A DNA stretch of 64,000 nucleotides from Clostridium_AD sp050717635 (GCF_050717635.1 NZ_JBOITO010000039.1:306065-370064), one strand, 5' to 3'. Shown: positions 8,924-17,451, counted from the first letter of the stretch. Notes: generated by a model not told the origin, from the sequence alone. Program-made: numbers and translations.

Positions 8924-9844
8924 TTAAACCAATTTACTTAAGTATTCTAAACCCAGCTTTAAACCTTCTTTTACCTTTTCTTCACTGCCCTCATAATTTG
9001 GGTCTTCATGTTCAATACTTACTACTCCATCATATCCTATTTCATTTAACGCAGAAATAAAGTTTTCCCAATTAACTTGACCAAGTCCCGGCATTTTAGG
9101 AACCCAAAAACCAGACCCCTCATTAGTACTTAATTGTTTGTTAAACACTCCATACTCTTTAAGTTTATTCTGAAGCACCTCTGTATCCTTAGCATGTACA
9201 TGAAATATTCTATCCTTAAATTCTTTAATTGGGTTAATATAATCCATAAGCATACCAATTAAATGAGATGGGTCATAATTTAACCCAAAGTTTTTACTTG
9301 GAACTCTTTTAAACATCTCTCTCCAGAGTTCTGGAGTAAAGGAAATAGTTCCTGGCTGTCCAGGTGCTTGCCATCCCACCATGTGACAATTTTCAATCAT
9401 AACTTTTATTCCTTTGTTTTCAGCATAAGCTGTAAGATCAGTAAATACCACCTCAAATTCATCAAAATTATCTTCTATTGATTTATCAATATTCCTTCCT
9501 ATAAACGTTCCAACGTAAGGTACAGAAAGTAAAACTGCTGCATCAACACATTTTTTGAAATGATTATTTACAAACTTCCTCTTTTCTAAATCCTTATCCA
9601 AATTGTTATCATAATAAGCAAGAGAAGATATAGTTAAATTATATTCTTTAAAATATTTTAAAATTTCATCTGCATCTTCCTTTGTAAAGTTTGCTACATC
9701 TATTTCACTTCCTGAATAATCACGAATATTAGTCCTTGGCCAACAAGAAAGTTCTAAAGCTTTAAACCCCTGTTCACTTGCCCATTTTGCTTTTTCCTTA
9801 AGTGGTATTCCTCCAAGACATCCTGTTAAAAATCCTAAATACAT
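8924..9844 (-). CDS. Sugar phosphate isomerase/epimerase (xylose-isomerase-like TIM barrel)
   Basis: 306 residues, AP-endonuclease-2 / IolE-type TIM barrel. Visible family blocks are LGFLTGCLGGIPLKEKAKWASEQGFKALEL, VMIENCHM (metal-binding Glu), FGLNYDPSHL and RIFHVHAKD (metal-binding Asp/His), and GYDGVVSIEHED (Glu). These ligands for a divalent ion are intact. Enzymes of this group isomerise or epimerise keto-sugars or inositol derivatives. It sits between two Gfo/Idh/MocA dehydrogenase genes with gaps of about 20 bases, so the three probably act in one pathway. AGGAAGGGTG precedes the ATG. Confidence 0.85.
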   Translation of the reverse strand: MYLGFLTGCLGGIPLKEKAKWASEQGFKALELSCWPRTNIRDYSGSEIDVANFTKEDADEILKYFKEYNLTISSLAYYDNNLDKDLEKRKFVNNHFKKCVDAAVLLSVPYVGTFIGRNIDKSIEDNFDEFEVVFTDLTAYAENKGIKVMIENCHMVGWQAPGQPGTISFTPELWREMFKRVPSKNFGLNYDPSHLIGMLMDYINPIKEFKDRIFHVHAKDTEVLQNKLKEYGVFNKQLSTNEGSGFWVPKMPGLGQVNWENFISALNEIGYDGVVSIEHEDPNYEGSEEKVKEGLKLGLEYLSKLV

Positions 9845-9862
9845 ATTAACACCCTTCCTCTC

Positions 9863-10963
9863 TTATTTATTTAAATAAACTGGTTTTCCTGTTTTAGATG
9901 ACTCATATATTGCTTCAAGTATTTCTGTAACTATAAGTGCCTGCTCAGGAGTTACTACAGGCTGCTTATCATTTAATATACAATCTATCCACTGCCTTGC
10001 TTCAACATCTGCTGGATCATCAGATGTTCCTTCATAAAAATCTACTCCAGAAGTATTCATATCAACTTTAGTTTCGTATAACTTACCCAAATTTTCGCCA
10101 TTAAGTCTGAGGCCGTCTTTCATGTCAGCTCCACCTTCTGTTCCACAAAGAGTTGTCTGAGCTTCTGCCACATCAAGACTATTAAGTGCCCAACTTGATT
10201 CTAAAACTATAGTTGCTCCATTTTCCATTGTAATAAATCCAAAAGCAGAATCCTCTACAGTAAATTTTTCTGGATCCCAAGGGCCCCATGCATTTGCAGC
10301 ATCCTTTTTACTACTAAGTTTATGATATACATTTCCAACCACATATTTAGGTTTATAATTGTCCAACATCCAAAGTGTTAAATCTAGTGCATGAGTTCCA
10401 ATATCTATTAAAGGGCCTCCACCTTGCTCAAACTCATTAAGAAATACTCCCCAAGTCGGAACCGCTCTTCTTCTTATTGCATGTGCTTTTGCAAAATATA
10501 TGTCTCCTAAAGTTCCATTTTCACAAGTTTTCTTAAGATACATAGAATCTTCTCTAAATCGATTTTGATAACCTATAGTTAATTTCTTACCAGTTCGCTT
10601 AGCAGCTTCGAGCATTACTCTAGCTTCTTTTGAAGTTTTCGCCATTGGTTTTTCGCACATTACATGCTTTCCAGCTTCCAAAACATCTACAGTAATGAAA
10701 CTATGTGATCTATTCGGTGTACATACATGAACTACATCTATACTTTTATCTAATAAAAGCTCTTTATAGTCTACATATACCTTTGCAGACTCACATCCGA
10801 ACTTCTTAGCTGCCTTTTCTGCTTTTTCCTTGTAAGTATCACAAAAGGCTACCATTTCAATCTCAGCTATTTTAGCTAAACTCGGCATGTGTTTACCATT
10901 TGCAATACCTCCACAGCCAATTATTGCGATCTTCAATTTTTTTACTTCATTTATTATTTCCAT
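9863..10963 (-). CDS. Gfo/Idh/MocA-family oxidoreductase, first gene of operon
   Basis: 366 residues from the ATG at 10963; a GTG two codons earlier is also possible and cannot be excluded. Rossmann motif AIIGCGGIANGKH, family motif HVMCEKPMAKTS, and the conserved GGGPLIDIGTHALDLTLWML with catalytic-region histidine. C-terminal GTSDDPADVEARQWIDCI is common in this family. It is only distantly similar to the downstream paralogue at 7873, so two successive redox steps around the isomerase are plausible. No transporter is in the operon. A cre-like sequence lies upstream (11007-11021). Confidence 0.87.
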   Translation of the reverse strand: MEIINEVKKLKIAIIGCGGIANGKHMPSLAKIAEIEMVAFCDTYKEKAEKAAKKFGCESAKVYVDYKELLLDKSIDVVHVCTPNRSHSFITVDVLEAGKHVMCEKPMAKTSKEARVMLEAAKRTGKKLTIGYQNRFREDSMYLKKTCENGTLGDIYFAKAHAIRRRAVPTWGVFLNEFEQGGGPLIDIGTHALDLTLWMLDNYKPKYVVGNVYHKLSSKKDAANAWGPWDPEKFTVEDSAFGFITMENGATIVLESSWALNSLDVAEAQTTLCGTEGGADMKDGLRLNGENLGKLYETKVDMNTSGVDFYEGTSDDPADVEARQWIDCILNDKQPVVTPEQALIVTEILEAIYESSKTGKPVYLNK

Positions 10964-11006
10964 TATCACACCAGCCTCTCTAATTTTTATATAGTGTTTA
11001 ATAAAT

Positions 11007-11021
11007 ATTTATCGTTTACAT
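11007..11021 (-). promoter_or_regulatory. Possible cre (CcpA) site upstream of the dehydrogenase operon
   Basis: Minus-strand ATGTAAACGATAAAT fits the cre pattern wTGnAAnCGnwnnCw except for the penultimate C. It adjoins the palindrome ATAAATATTTAT. Either CcpA or a local LacI/AraC protein could bind. Weak on sequence alone. Confidence 0.35.
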
Positions 11022-11106
11022 CTATTATTTTATACCCTATTCAGTCCTATTTCTCCCCATAGCTTGCTAACATCTTCTCAAATATTGCTATTTAATTCTA
11101 ATTAAA

Positions 11107-11156
11107 AAAATAGGTGCTATCTATAGATAATTAATTACCTATAGATAGCACCTATT
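11107..11156 (-). terminator. Terminator after the chemoreceptor gene
   Basis: Near-perfect arms AAATAGGTGCTATCTATAG / CTATAGATAGCACCTATTT with T-runs on both outer sides; likely works for the minus-strand chemoreceptor and may act both ways. Confidence 0.75.
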
Positions 11157-11176
11157 TTTCTTTTTATAAAATTGCT

Positions 11177-13261
11177 TTAGTATTTAAATTTCGCTATGTT
11201 TTTCTCCATGTTTTCTGCAAGTTCAGCTAGAATTTCACTAGCTTTTGCCATTTCATTAACAGAAGCTGTTTGTTCTTCAACGGAGGCTGAAGTTTCTTCA
11301 GTGCTTGCAGCATTTCCCTCTGAAATAGAAGATAGGTTTGCTATCATTGCTATAATTTCTTCTCTCTTATTACCCATTTCTTGTCCAGATTCATTTAAGG
11401 CTTCTATAATAGATTTCATTTTCTTCATAGTGTTAGAAATACTCTCAAACTTTTCATTTGTGTTATATACACTTTGAGTCTGAGCTGCTGTAAATCCCTC
11501 TACTTTTTTCATAGTCTCAACTGCATTTTCAGTCTTACTCGAAAGTTCTTCAATTACTTTTGAAATTTCATCAGTAAAGTCGTTGGACTGCTTTGCCAAT
11601 TTTCTAATTTCATCTGCTACCACTGCAAATCCACGTCCTGCTTCACCTGCCCTAGCTGCTTCAATGGCAGCGTTTAGTGCTAAGAGATTCGTTTGCTCTG
11701 CAATATTTTTAATCATTTCACTAGCCTTCTCTATCTTTTCTGCACTCTCATTTGTTTGAATAATAGTAACCTGTATATCGCTAGTTGCATTACTACTATC
11801 TGTTGTTTTTTCAATTAAATATTTTAATGTTTCAAAGCCTTCATTTGTTTGCTTATTAACTTCCTCTAAAGCTTTATTTAATTTGCCCATCATATCTTGG
11901 TTTTTATCTATACATTGTCCTAGTACATTTACATTTATAACCCCTTCTTCTGTTTCTTTTGCTTGATCACTAGCTCCAACTGCAATTTCTTCTATAGCCC
12001 TCGATATTTCCTCTGATACTGCAGATAACTGATAGCTACTACTTGTTAATTCTTTTGATGATGCAGCTACCTGCTCCGATGAATTTCCTACATTTTTAAT
12101 TATTCCTTTAATATCATTTTTCATTTTATCTAAGGCCTTGGCCATTTCTCCAAATTCATCAGTTTTATTTAATAGCTCTTCAGGCATTTCTTTTGTAAAA
12201 TCACCCAGTGACATAGTTCCTAAAACGCCTTTTAACTTACCAATTGCTTTTATGGCATAATTGGATGTGTTAAATGAGAAGAAAGCAAGAATAGCAAAAG
12301 CAATAATTCCAGAAACTAGAATAATAATAATATTCTTATTTATAGCTAAATTAACTTCTGTCATTGAAATCCCAAGCTTAACTGCTCCAAGTCGTTCTGC
12401 ATCCAAAACAACAGGTACTATAACATCCTGTACCATAATTACTTTAGGATTTTTTCCCTCAGTTTTATAATCAATAGTGGAAGCATACATTTCACCATCT
12501 ACAGCAGCTATTTTACTACCTTCATCCGTAAGCTTACTCCCTATTTTTTCTTTGTTTCCGTGGGCAACAACATTCAAATTTTTATCTACAAAAACTGCAT
12601 AAACAATATTCTCATCTTCTACTAACCCTTCCACTAAAGTTTGATAACTAAATTTTTTAGTCAATGCTTCAACTTCATTTCCATTTATGCCTATTTGTAT
12701 AAATGTGTTATCACTATTCTTTAAGTATCCATATTTACTATAATTATCTGATCCTGAATCCTTTCTTACTTGATCCATAAGCTCATTTTTTCCACTTACT
12801 CTAAAGTTATCCACAGCCTGACCACTTTCAGACTTACTTCCAATCTTAGAATCAACAGTTGAATAAATAATTACTCCTTCGGCCGAATACCAATCTATTT
12901 CATCTACATTGGCGCTTTCTGCAACCCTTTTCAGCATATCACTACTTACAGTGTCCTTATTTGATATAACAATTTTTTGTGCCGTTCTAATTTTACCTTC
13001 TATCATTGTATTAATGGTTCTTAAAGACAGTTTGTTATTAACCACCTGCGATGCTACCTTATTTGCAAGGAGTACACTATCTGCCTTTGTCTGTTTAAGC
13101 AAACTTGATCTAAGCGACCATGAAGATATAATACCTATTATTGCAATTGATATAAACATAACAACTAGAGGAATCATAATTAATCTTATCTTAATTGAAG
13201 ATTTTTTTATTTTCTTTACTTTTTTCATTCTTTTTATTTCTTTTGTTTTTTTTATTTTCAT
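11177..13261 (-). CDS. Methyl-accepting chemotaxis protein
   Basis: 694 residues. A very lysine-rich start (residues 1-25) precedes the first membrane helix (about 26-50). The outside domain (about 50-308) has Cache-like features (VDEIDWYSAEGVIIYSTVDSKIGSKSESGQ; IVYAVFVDKNLNVVAHGNKEKIGSKL; RLGAVKLGISM). A second membrane helix (about 309-330), HAMP linker and the signalling domain follow; the conserved tip IAEQTNLLALNAAIEAARAGEAGRGFAVVADEIRKLA is complete. It senses a small ligand and feeds CheA; the ligand is unknown. AAAGGAG precedes the ATG. It stands alone with its own terminator. Confidence 0.93.
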   Translation of the reverse strand: MKIKKTKEIKRMKKVKKIKKSSIKIRLIMIPLVVMFISIAIIGIISSWSLRSSLLKQTKADSVLLANKVASQVVNNKLSLRTINTMIEGKIRTAQKIVISNKDTVSSDMLKRVAESANVDEIDWYSAEGVIIYSTVDSKIGSKSESGQAVDNFRVSGKNELMDQVRKDSGSDNYSKYGYLKNSDNTFIQIGINGNEVEALTKKFSYQTLVEGLVEDENIVYAVFVDKNLNVVAHGNKEKIGSKLTDEGSKIAAVDGEMYASTIDYKTEGKNPKVIMVQDVIVPVVLDAERLGAVKLGISMTEVNLAINKNIIIILVSGIIAFAILAFFSFNTSNYAIKAIGKLKGVLGTMSLGDFTKEMPEELLNKTDEFGEMAKALDKMKNDIKGIIKNVGNSSEQVAASSKELTSSSYQLSAVSEEISRAIEEIAVGASDQAKETEEGVINVNVLGQCIDKNQDMMGKLNKALEEVNKQTNEGFETLKYLIEKTTDSSNATSDIQVTIIQTNESAEKIEKASEMIKNIAEQTNLLALNAAIEAARAGEAGRGFAVVADEIRKLAKQSNDFTDEISKVIEELSSKTENAVETMKKVEGFTAAQTQSVYNTNEKFESISNTMKKMKSIIEALNESGQEMGNKREEIIAMIANLSSISEGNAASTEETSASVEEQTASVNEMAKASEILAELAENMEKNIAKFKY

Positions 13262-13395
13262 AACAACGCTCCTTTACTGTTTATATTAATTTATATTATT
13301 CTACAAAAAATTATAAATCCCTTTATTTAACTAGAATTGCATATAAAATATTTCATTTTAAAAATTTGACGTCATTTTTTTTGTATCATTTATCT

Positions 13396-13428
13396 CTTCA
13401 TATTTTCTCCACAATTACGGTCTATAAT
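13396..13428 (+). promoter_or_regulatory. Direct-repeat regulator box plus -10 (regulon member 1)
   Basis: Two 11-bp repeats, CTTCATATTTT (13396-13406) and CTCCACAATTA (13407-13417), then 5 bases and the -10 TATAAT (13423-13428). The same 33-bp architecture recurs at six other sites in this island. Typical OmpR/PhoB-type tandem site placed over the -35 region. It drives the SHOCT gene at 13481. Confidence 0.75.
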
Positions 13429-13480
13429 TAAATTATGTTATAAGAGTAACTATAAACTTATAGAGAGGAAGGTTATTTAT

Positions 13481-13762
13481 ATGTTTTGTAGAGGATTTTC
13501 AGGTTCTGGTTATGGACACTTTGGTGGCTATGGCGGTGGAGGAATGTTTCTAATGATGGGTTTTGGATTTTTAATATTTTTAATATTAGCTTTCTTAGCT
13601 TTTAAACTAATGAGAAATCACCCACATTCTAATTTATCGTCATCAAATAATTTGGGATTCAATAATTCAGCATTGAATATCCTAAATGAAAGATTCGCTA
13701 AAGGTGAAATGGACGAGGAAGAGTATGCTAAAAAGAAAATTATTTTAAACCAGAAAAACTAG
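13481..13762 (+). CDS. Small membrane protein with SHOCT domain
   Basis: 93 residues: Gly/Phe-rich start (FSGSGYGHFGGYGGGG), one membrane helix (about 22-44), a short linker and a C-terminal SHOCT motif (LNILNERFAKGEMDEEEYAKKK). SHOCT is a short helical oligomerisation-type domain of unknown function. It is one of three paralogues here (others end at 19853 and 25029). The tandem-repeat box at 13396-13428 precedes it and a terminator follows, so it is a single-gene unit next to, but separate from, the two-component operon. AGAGAGGAAGG precedes the ATG. Confidence 0.85.
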   Translation: MFCRGFSGSGYGHFGGYGGGGMFLMMGFGFLIFLILAFLAFKLMRNHPHSNLSSSNNLGFNNSALNILNERFAKGEMDEEEYAKKKIILNQKN

Positions 13763-13783
13763 GGTACTTACCCTAGTTTTTCT
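13752..13783 (+). terminator. Terminator between SHOCT gene and the two-component operon
   Basis: Arms AGAAAAACTAGGGTA / TACCCTAGTTTTTCT form a 15-bp inverted repeat with a tiny loop and a T-run; it overlaps the SHOCT stop codon. Confidence 0.7.
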
Positions 13784-13792
13784 GATACTGCA

Positions 13793-13821
13793 TTGGATTA
13801 AATTTATCCCTAGGGTATACT
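13793..13821 (+). promoter_or_regulatory. Promoter of the two-component operon with CCCTAGGG palindrome
   Basis: TTGGAT (13793-13798), 17-base spacer, TATACT (13816-13821). The palindromic TATCCCTAGGGTATA (13805-13819) fills the spacer end and overlaps the -10. The shape (TAxCCC..GGGTATA) resembles CsoR/CstR-type operators, fitting a copper or sulfur theme, but no such regulator gene is in the window. Confidence 0.5.
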
Positions 13822-13855
13822 ATACATACTACATTAAAATACAGGAGTGAACAAA

Positions 13856-14551
13856 ATGGATGATACAATTAGAATTTTAGTAGTTGATGATGAACAGAAA
13901 GTTTTAAATGTAATTGAAGCCTATTTATTAAAAGAAGGCTTCGACGTTTTAACTGCATTAGATGGTGAAGAGGCTCTGAAACTATTTCAAAACGAACAAA
14001 TACATTTGATTATATTAGATCTAATGCTACCTAAAATTTCTGGCGAAAAAGTATGTAACAAGATTAGGGCTACCTCTTCAGTACCCATTATTATGCTAAC
14101 AGCTAAAATTGAAGAAGATAATAAAATAGAAGGTCTTGGCATAGGCGCTGATGATTATATAACAAAGCCCTTTAGCAATAGAGAACTTGTTAGTAGAGTT
14201 AAAGCTATTATTAGAAGAACATATAGAGACACGCGGCCCCTGGCACAGCTATTAATTATTAATGATGGCGATCTTGAAATTGATATTGAAAAAATGATTG
14301 TAAAAAAACAAGGTAACCCTATTACTTTAACTTCAAATGAGTTTAAAATTTTAATTGTGCTTTTAACTAACCCAGGACAGGTTTTTTCAAGAGATCAATT
14401 AGTAAATAAAGCTTTTGGGATTGATTATGATGGTTTTGATAGAACTATTGATACTCATATTAAAAACCTTAGGCAAAAAATAGAGGATGACTCTAAAAAA
14501 CCAATATATATACTTTCCGTGTATGGAATGGGATATAAATTCCAAGGTTAA
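13856..14551 (+). CDS. OmpR-family response regulator (system 1)
   Basis: 231 residues from the ATG at 13856; the GTG at 13847 overlaps the ribosome site AGGAG and is rejected. Receiver domain: acidic pair in VVDDEQ, phosphoacceptor Asp in IILDLMLP (about residue 53), Thr in MLTAK, Lys in ITKPF. C-terminal winged helix has FDRTIDTHIKNLRQKI as recognition region and ends GYKFQG. It is followed after 45 bases by its kinase. The recognition helix is almost the same as in the second regulator (18876), so both may read the same DNA boxes. Best local candidate for binding the seven tandem-repeat promoters. Confidence 0.92.
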   Translation: MDDTIRILVVDDEQKVLNVIEAYLLKEGFDVLTALDGEEALKLFQNEQIHLIILDLMLPKISGEKVCNKIRATSSVPIIMLTAKIEEDNKIEGLGIGADDYITKPFSNRELVSRVKAIIRRTYRDTRPLAQLLIINDGDLEIDIEKMIVKKQGNPITLTSNEFKILIVLLTNPGQVFSRDQLVNKAFGIDYDGFDRTIDTHIKNLRQKIEDDSKKPIYILSVYGMGYKFQG

Positions 14552-14596
14552 CCCTTTATTCCTATAAATTTCAATGAAAATGTGAGGTGAACTAAA

Positions 14597-15985
14597 ATGA
14601 AACTATCTTTGACAAAAAAATTATCCTTGGGCTTTCTTCTTACTGCAATTGTGTCTATACTTATTGCAGTTTTAATTTCAAATTCTATGATTGGTAAAAA
14701 ATTCAACACCTACTTAATTGATGAACATAAAACTAAGTTAAGTGAAATTACAACTATAGCAAATGGTTTATATGACCAGAATACAGGTTTTTCAGCCAAT
14801 AGTAAAGATGAATTACTAAGGTACGCTAGTGCTGAGAAATTATACATTGAAGTTAAAGATAAAAGTGGTGTGGTTGTTTTCACTTCAGGCAATTCAACTT
14901 TACAAAAAAATACAATGATGGGTTCTATGATGAACTCAATGATGAATGATTTTTCAGAAATTAAGCCTGGAGAATACATTGAAGATAATTATCCCTTAAT
15001 GAAAAACAATAAAAATGTAGGTAGTATTGTCTTCGGTTATTACGGAACCTCATATTTAAACGCTGCTGCGCTGACCTTTAAAATGACCTTAAATCGCTCC
15101 TTCTTTCTTTCCGGTTTTATTGCTTTGATTTTTGGATTAATAGTAAGCATTCTTTTATCGAAACAAATATCCTCACCACTTACAAAAATCACTGCTACTG
15201 CTAATAAAATTAGAGATGGTAATTTAAAAGCTAGATCTCAGATTGTATCTAAAACCACAGAAATAAGTGATTTAAATGCTTCAATAAACTATCTTGCGGA
15301 AACCTTACAAAACCAAGAACTGCTTAGAAAACGGTTGACATCTGACATGGCCCACGAGCTCAGGACTCCTCTTACCAATTTAAAATCACATATAGAGGCA
15401 CTTTTAGATAAGGTTTGGGAGCCAACAGATGAGATGCTTACAAACTTTTATGAAGAAATACAGCGATTAATAAAACTGGTGGAAGGCCTTAATGATATAG
15501 CGAAACTCGAGCAAACAAATCTAAATTTAAATAAATGTAGATTTAACTTGTCCTTAGAACTGGAAAAAGTAATAACATCTTTTGAACCACTATTTGCTAA
15601 TTCACATTCAAAAATTTCTTCAAGTTTAATGTCAAATGTGGAAGTTTTTATAGACAAAGATAAATTCACACAAGTAATGTATAATTTGCTTGCAAACTCA
15701 CTTAAATACCTCAATGGAAATGGAGAAGTTTTTGTAACTCTAAAGGATAAAAATGAAACTATTATTTTAGAAGTAAAGGATAATGGAATTGGAATCTCTG
15801 AAAAAGACTTGCCTTTCATTTTTGAAAGATTTTATAGAAGTGATGAATCTCGCAATAAAAAAACTGGTGGTTCAGGAATAGGTCTAACAATTGTAAAATC
15901 AATTGTGCAGGCCCATAATGGTACAATCAATGTAATGAGTACACTAGGGAAAGGAAGTACATTTATCGTTACTATTCCAAAATAA
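14597..15985 (+). CDS. Membrane sensor histidine kinase (system 1)
   Basis: 462 residues. Membrane helices at about 9-30 and 168-188 enclose an outside domain of about 135 residues. That loop contains a Met-rich stretch (MMGSMMNSMMND, about 107-118), suggesting soft-metal contact. HAMP follows, then HisKA with H253 in DMAHELRTPLTNL, and HATPase with N (MYNLLANSLKY), G1 (DNGIGI), F and G2 (GGSGIGLTI) boxes. It should phosphorylate the regulator encoded just upstream. Paralogous to the kinase at 17496, which lacks the Met-rich stretch. A strong terminator follows the stop. Confidence 0.92.
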   Translation: MKLSLTKKLSLGFLLTAIVSILIAVLISNSMIGKKFNTYLIDEHKTKLSEITTIANGLYDQNTGFSANSKDELLRYASAEKLYIEVKDKSGVVVFTSGNSTLQKNTMMGSMMNSMMNDFSEIKPGEYIEDNYPLMKNNKNVGSIVFGYYGTSYLNAAALTFKMTLNRSFFLSGFIALIFGLIVSILLSKQISSPLTKITATANKIRDGNLKARSQIVSKTTEISDLNASINYLAETLQNQELLRKRLTSDMAHELRTPLTNLKSHIEALLDKVWEPTDEMLTNFYEEIQRLIKLVEGLNDIAKLEQTNLNLNKCRFNLSLELEKVITSFEPLFANSHSKISSSLMSNVEVFIDKDKFTQVMYNLLANSLKYLNGNGEVFVTLKDKNETIILEVKDNGIGISEKDLPFIFERFYRSDESRNKKTGGSGIGLTIVKSIVQAHNGTINVMSTLGKGSTFIVTIPK

Positions 15986-15987
15986 AA

Positions 15988-16031
15988 AACAAAAATAAAA
16001 CTCCAAACTGAAGTTTTATTTTTGTTTTTTA
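15988..16031 (+). terminator. Terminator of two-component operon 1
   Basis: Arms AACAAAAATAAAACT / AGTTTTATTTTTGTT with a long T-rich tail; also overlaps the end of the convergent LDCC gene, so it may act both ways. Confidence 0.75.
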
Positions 16032-16162
16032 TCTTGTGCTAATTTTTTATTCTTACTTGAGTTTAACCCACAACAATCTAGTTTTTTATCACCAAAAGAT
16101 TCTTCATTGGCTTTTTCCATCCCTTTTAAAAAATTATCATACCACTTCTTTAGTTTTTTCAA
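16016..16162 (-). CDS. LDCC-motif mini-protein (putative metal-binding)
   Basis: 48 residues starting at a TTG with GGAGG six bases upstream. The peptide begins MKKLKKWYDNFLKGMEKAN and has the motif KLDCCGLN near residues 27-34, then a Lys-rich tail. Small clostridial proteins with this LDCC motif are annotated as putative metal-binding. The gene overlaps the terminator of the kinase gene on the other strand. Its promoter (16213-16245) has the same tandem-repeat box as the copper-related genes, supporting expression and a metal link. Too short for most gene finders. Confidence 0.78.
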   Translation of the reverse strand: MKKLKKWYDNFLKGMEKANEESFGDKKLDCCGLNSSKNKKLAQDKKQK

Positions 16163-16212
16163 TTTTAAACCTCCAATAAATTTAGTTTAATATTTATATT
16201 GTTTATGAGATT

Positions 16213-16245
16213 AGTTTAACATTTTTATATGTAGATAATATGAAT
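16213..16245 (-). promoter_or_regulatory. Direct-repeat regulator box plus -10 (regulon member 2)
   Basis: Minus strand: ATTCATATTAT, CTACATATAAA, 5 bases, then TAAACT (16213-16218) as -10. Same 33-bp geometry as the box at 13396; here it precedes the LDCC gene. Confidence 0.65.
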
Positions 16246-16319
16246 ATTGCAAACGCTTGAGAAATACCAGCAATAAATTTCATAAGCTTATAATATGTCT
16301 TATGCTAAGATTTCACGCA

Positions 16320-16583
16320 TTACTTGCTCTCTACATAAATAATTGAACATATAGATCTTTCTCCTAAACTGTCGCTAGGATTGTTTATAATTTCATCATT
16401 ATAATATAGTGTAGAGGTAGTCATCGCTGCACCTACTACTGTAGTCTTCACATTTTTAAACGGACCATAATAAACTATATATGGGCCTGTACTTAGTGTG
16501 AAAATCAATTCAAATATTATAAACAGTAAAACCAATTTGCTTGTACTTCTTTTGGTTTTTGTACTGTTTTTTATTTTTAACAT
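16320..16583 (-). pseudogene. Truncated phosphodiester-glycosidase-like membrane protein
   Basis: Only 87 residues from the ATG at 16583 (GGGTGGG upstream; an earlier GTG overlaps it). One membrane helix (about 18-40) and the phrase TGPYIVYYGPFKNVKTTVVGAAMTT match the N-terminus of clostridial phosphodiester glycosidase (NAGPA-domain, exopolysaccharide-type) proteins, which are normally over 300 residues. The catalytic domain is absent, and the sequence downstream is the unrelated LDCC gene. I read it as a deletion remnant. An alternative is a real short membrane protein. Confidence 0.55.
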
Positions 16584-16720
16584 GATTCCCACCCTTTTCT
16601 ATTAAGTGTTATCTATTTCTTTCTTTTCATATTATATATTAAAAAAACACTTTCCTTCCTATAGTAAAACAGCGGGGATAAAACATGCTAAAATCAATAA
16701 TTTATACAATGAATGTTCTC

Positions 16721-17278
16721 TTATATTTTAGCCTTAAGAACCTTAATATTATTGTTATCTTTATCAAATAAGTAAATTATTATTCCGCTGCACATAAGTC
16801 CTAAAACTATACCGGCGAAAATATCAGTAGGATAATGTACATATAAATATAATCTTGAAAACCCTATTAAAGATGCTAGACCCAAAAATCCAAAAGCATA
16901 ACGTTTAAAATATTTTGCGAGTACCCCTGCCACTGCGAATGAGGAAGTAGTATGCCCGGACGGGAATGAATAGCATAATGGCTTTGCAATTAAAAGGTTC
17001 CATGCTGGTATATCTTCTGATGGCCTTATACGTTTAACTACATTTTTCATTATTTCTTCTCCTAAAATTGTACTTAATATTAAAGCTCCTAAAGCCATAA
17101 AACCTATTTTTCTATATTTTTTATTAATCATAAGTATCGCTATTATTATAATCCATATGATTCCCCCATTTCCTAAGTATGTTGATATAACCATGCTTTT
17201 ATCCATAATAATTCCATGCATGTTATTTTTTATAAAGAGTAATATTGAGTTATCAAATCTTTGTATTAATGGTATCAT
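16721..17278 (-). CDS. PAP2-superfamily membrane phosphatase
   Basis: 185 residues from the ATG at 17278 (GGAGGG seven bases upstream; an in-frame extension of 10 residues is rejected). Six hydrophobic segments. The three-part phosphatase signature is intact: KNVVKRIRP, PSGHTTSS and SRLYLYVHYPTD (catalytic His with Asp). The family removes phosphate from lipid phosphates such as undecaprenyl pyrophosphate or phosphatidylglycerol phosphate at the membrane. It lies between the two mirrored two-component systems and is read on its own. Specific substrate not determined. Confidence 0.9.
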   Translation of the reverse strand: MIPLIQRFDNSILLFIKNNMHGIIMDKSMVISTYLGNGGIIWIIIIAILMINKKYRKIGFMALGALILSTILGEEIMKNVVKRIRPSEDIPAWNLLIAKPLCYSFPSGHTTSSFAVAGVLAKYFKRYAFGFLGLASLIGFSRLYLYVHYPTDIFAGIVLGLMCSGIIIYLFDKDNNNIKVLKAKI

Positions 17279-17451
17279 TTTTTCACCCTCCTTTTTTTCT
17301 AGTTGCACTACGTGTATCTATAAACATTCTCCTATTTTATATTATATACTTGTAATATTAAAATTGGATTAAAAAAGCTTAGATTTAGCTTAAAATCGTA
17401 AAAATTATATACAAAAATAACAGCAATTTTTACAATCGTTTTTACAACAAA

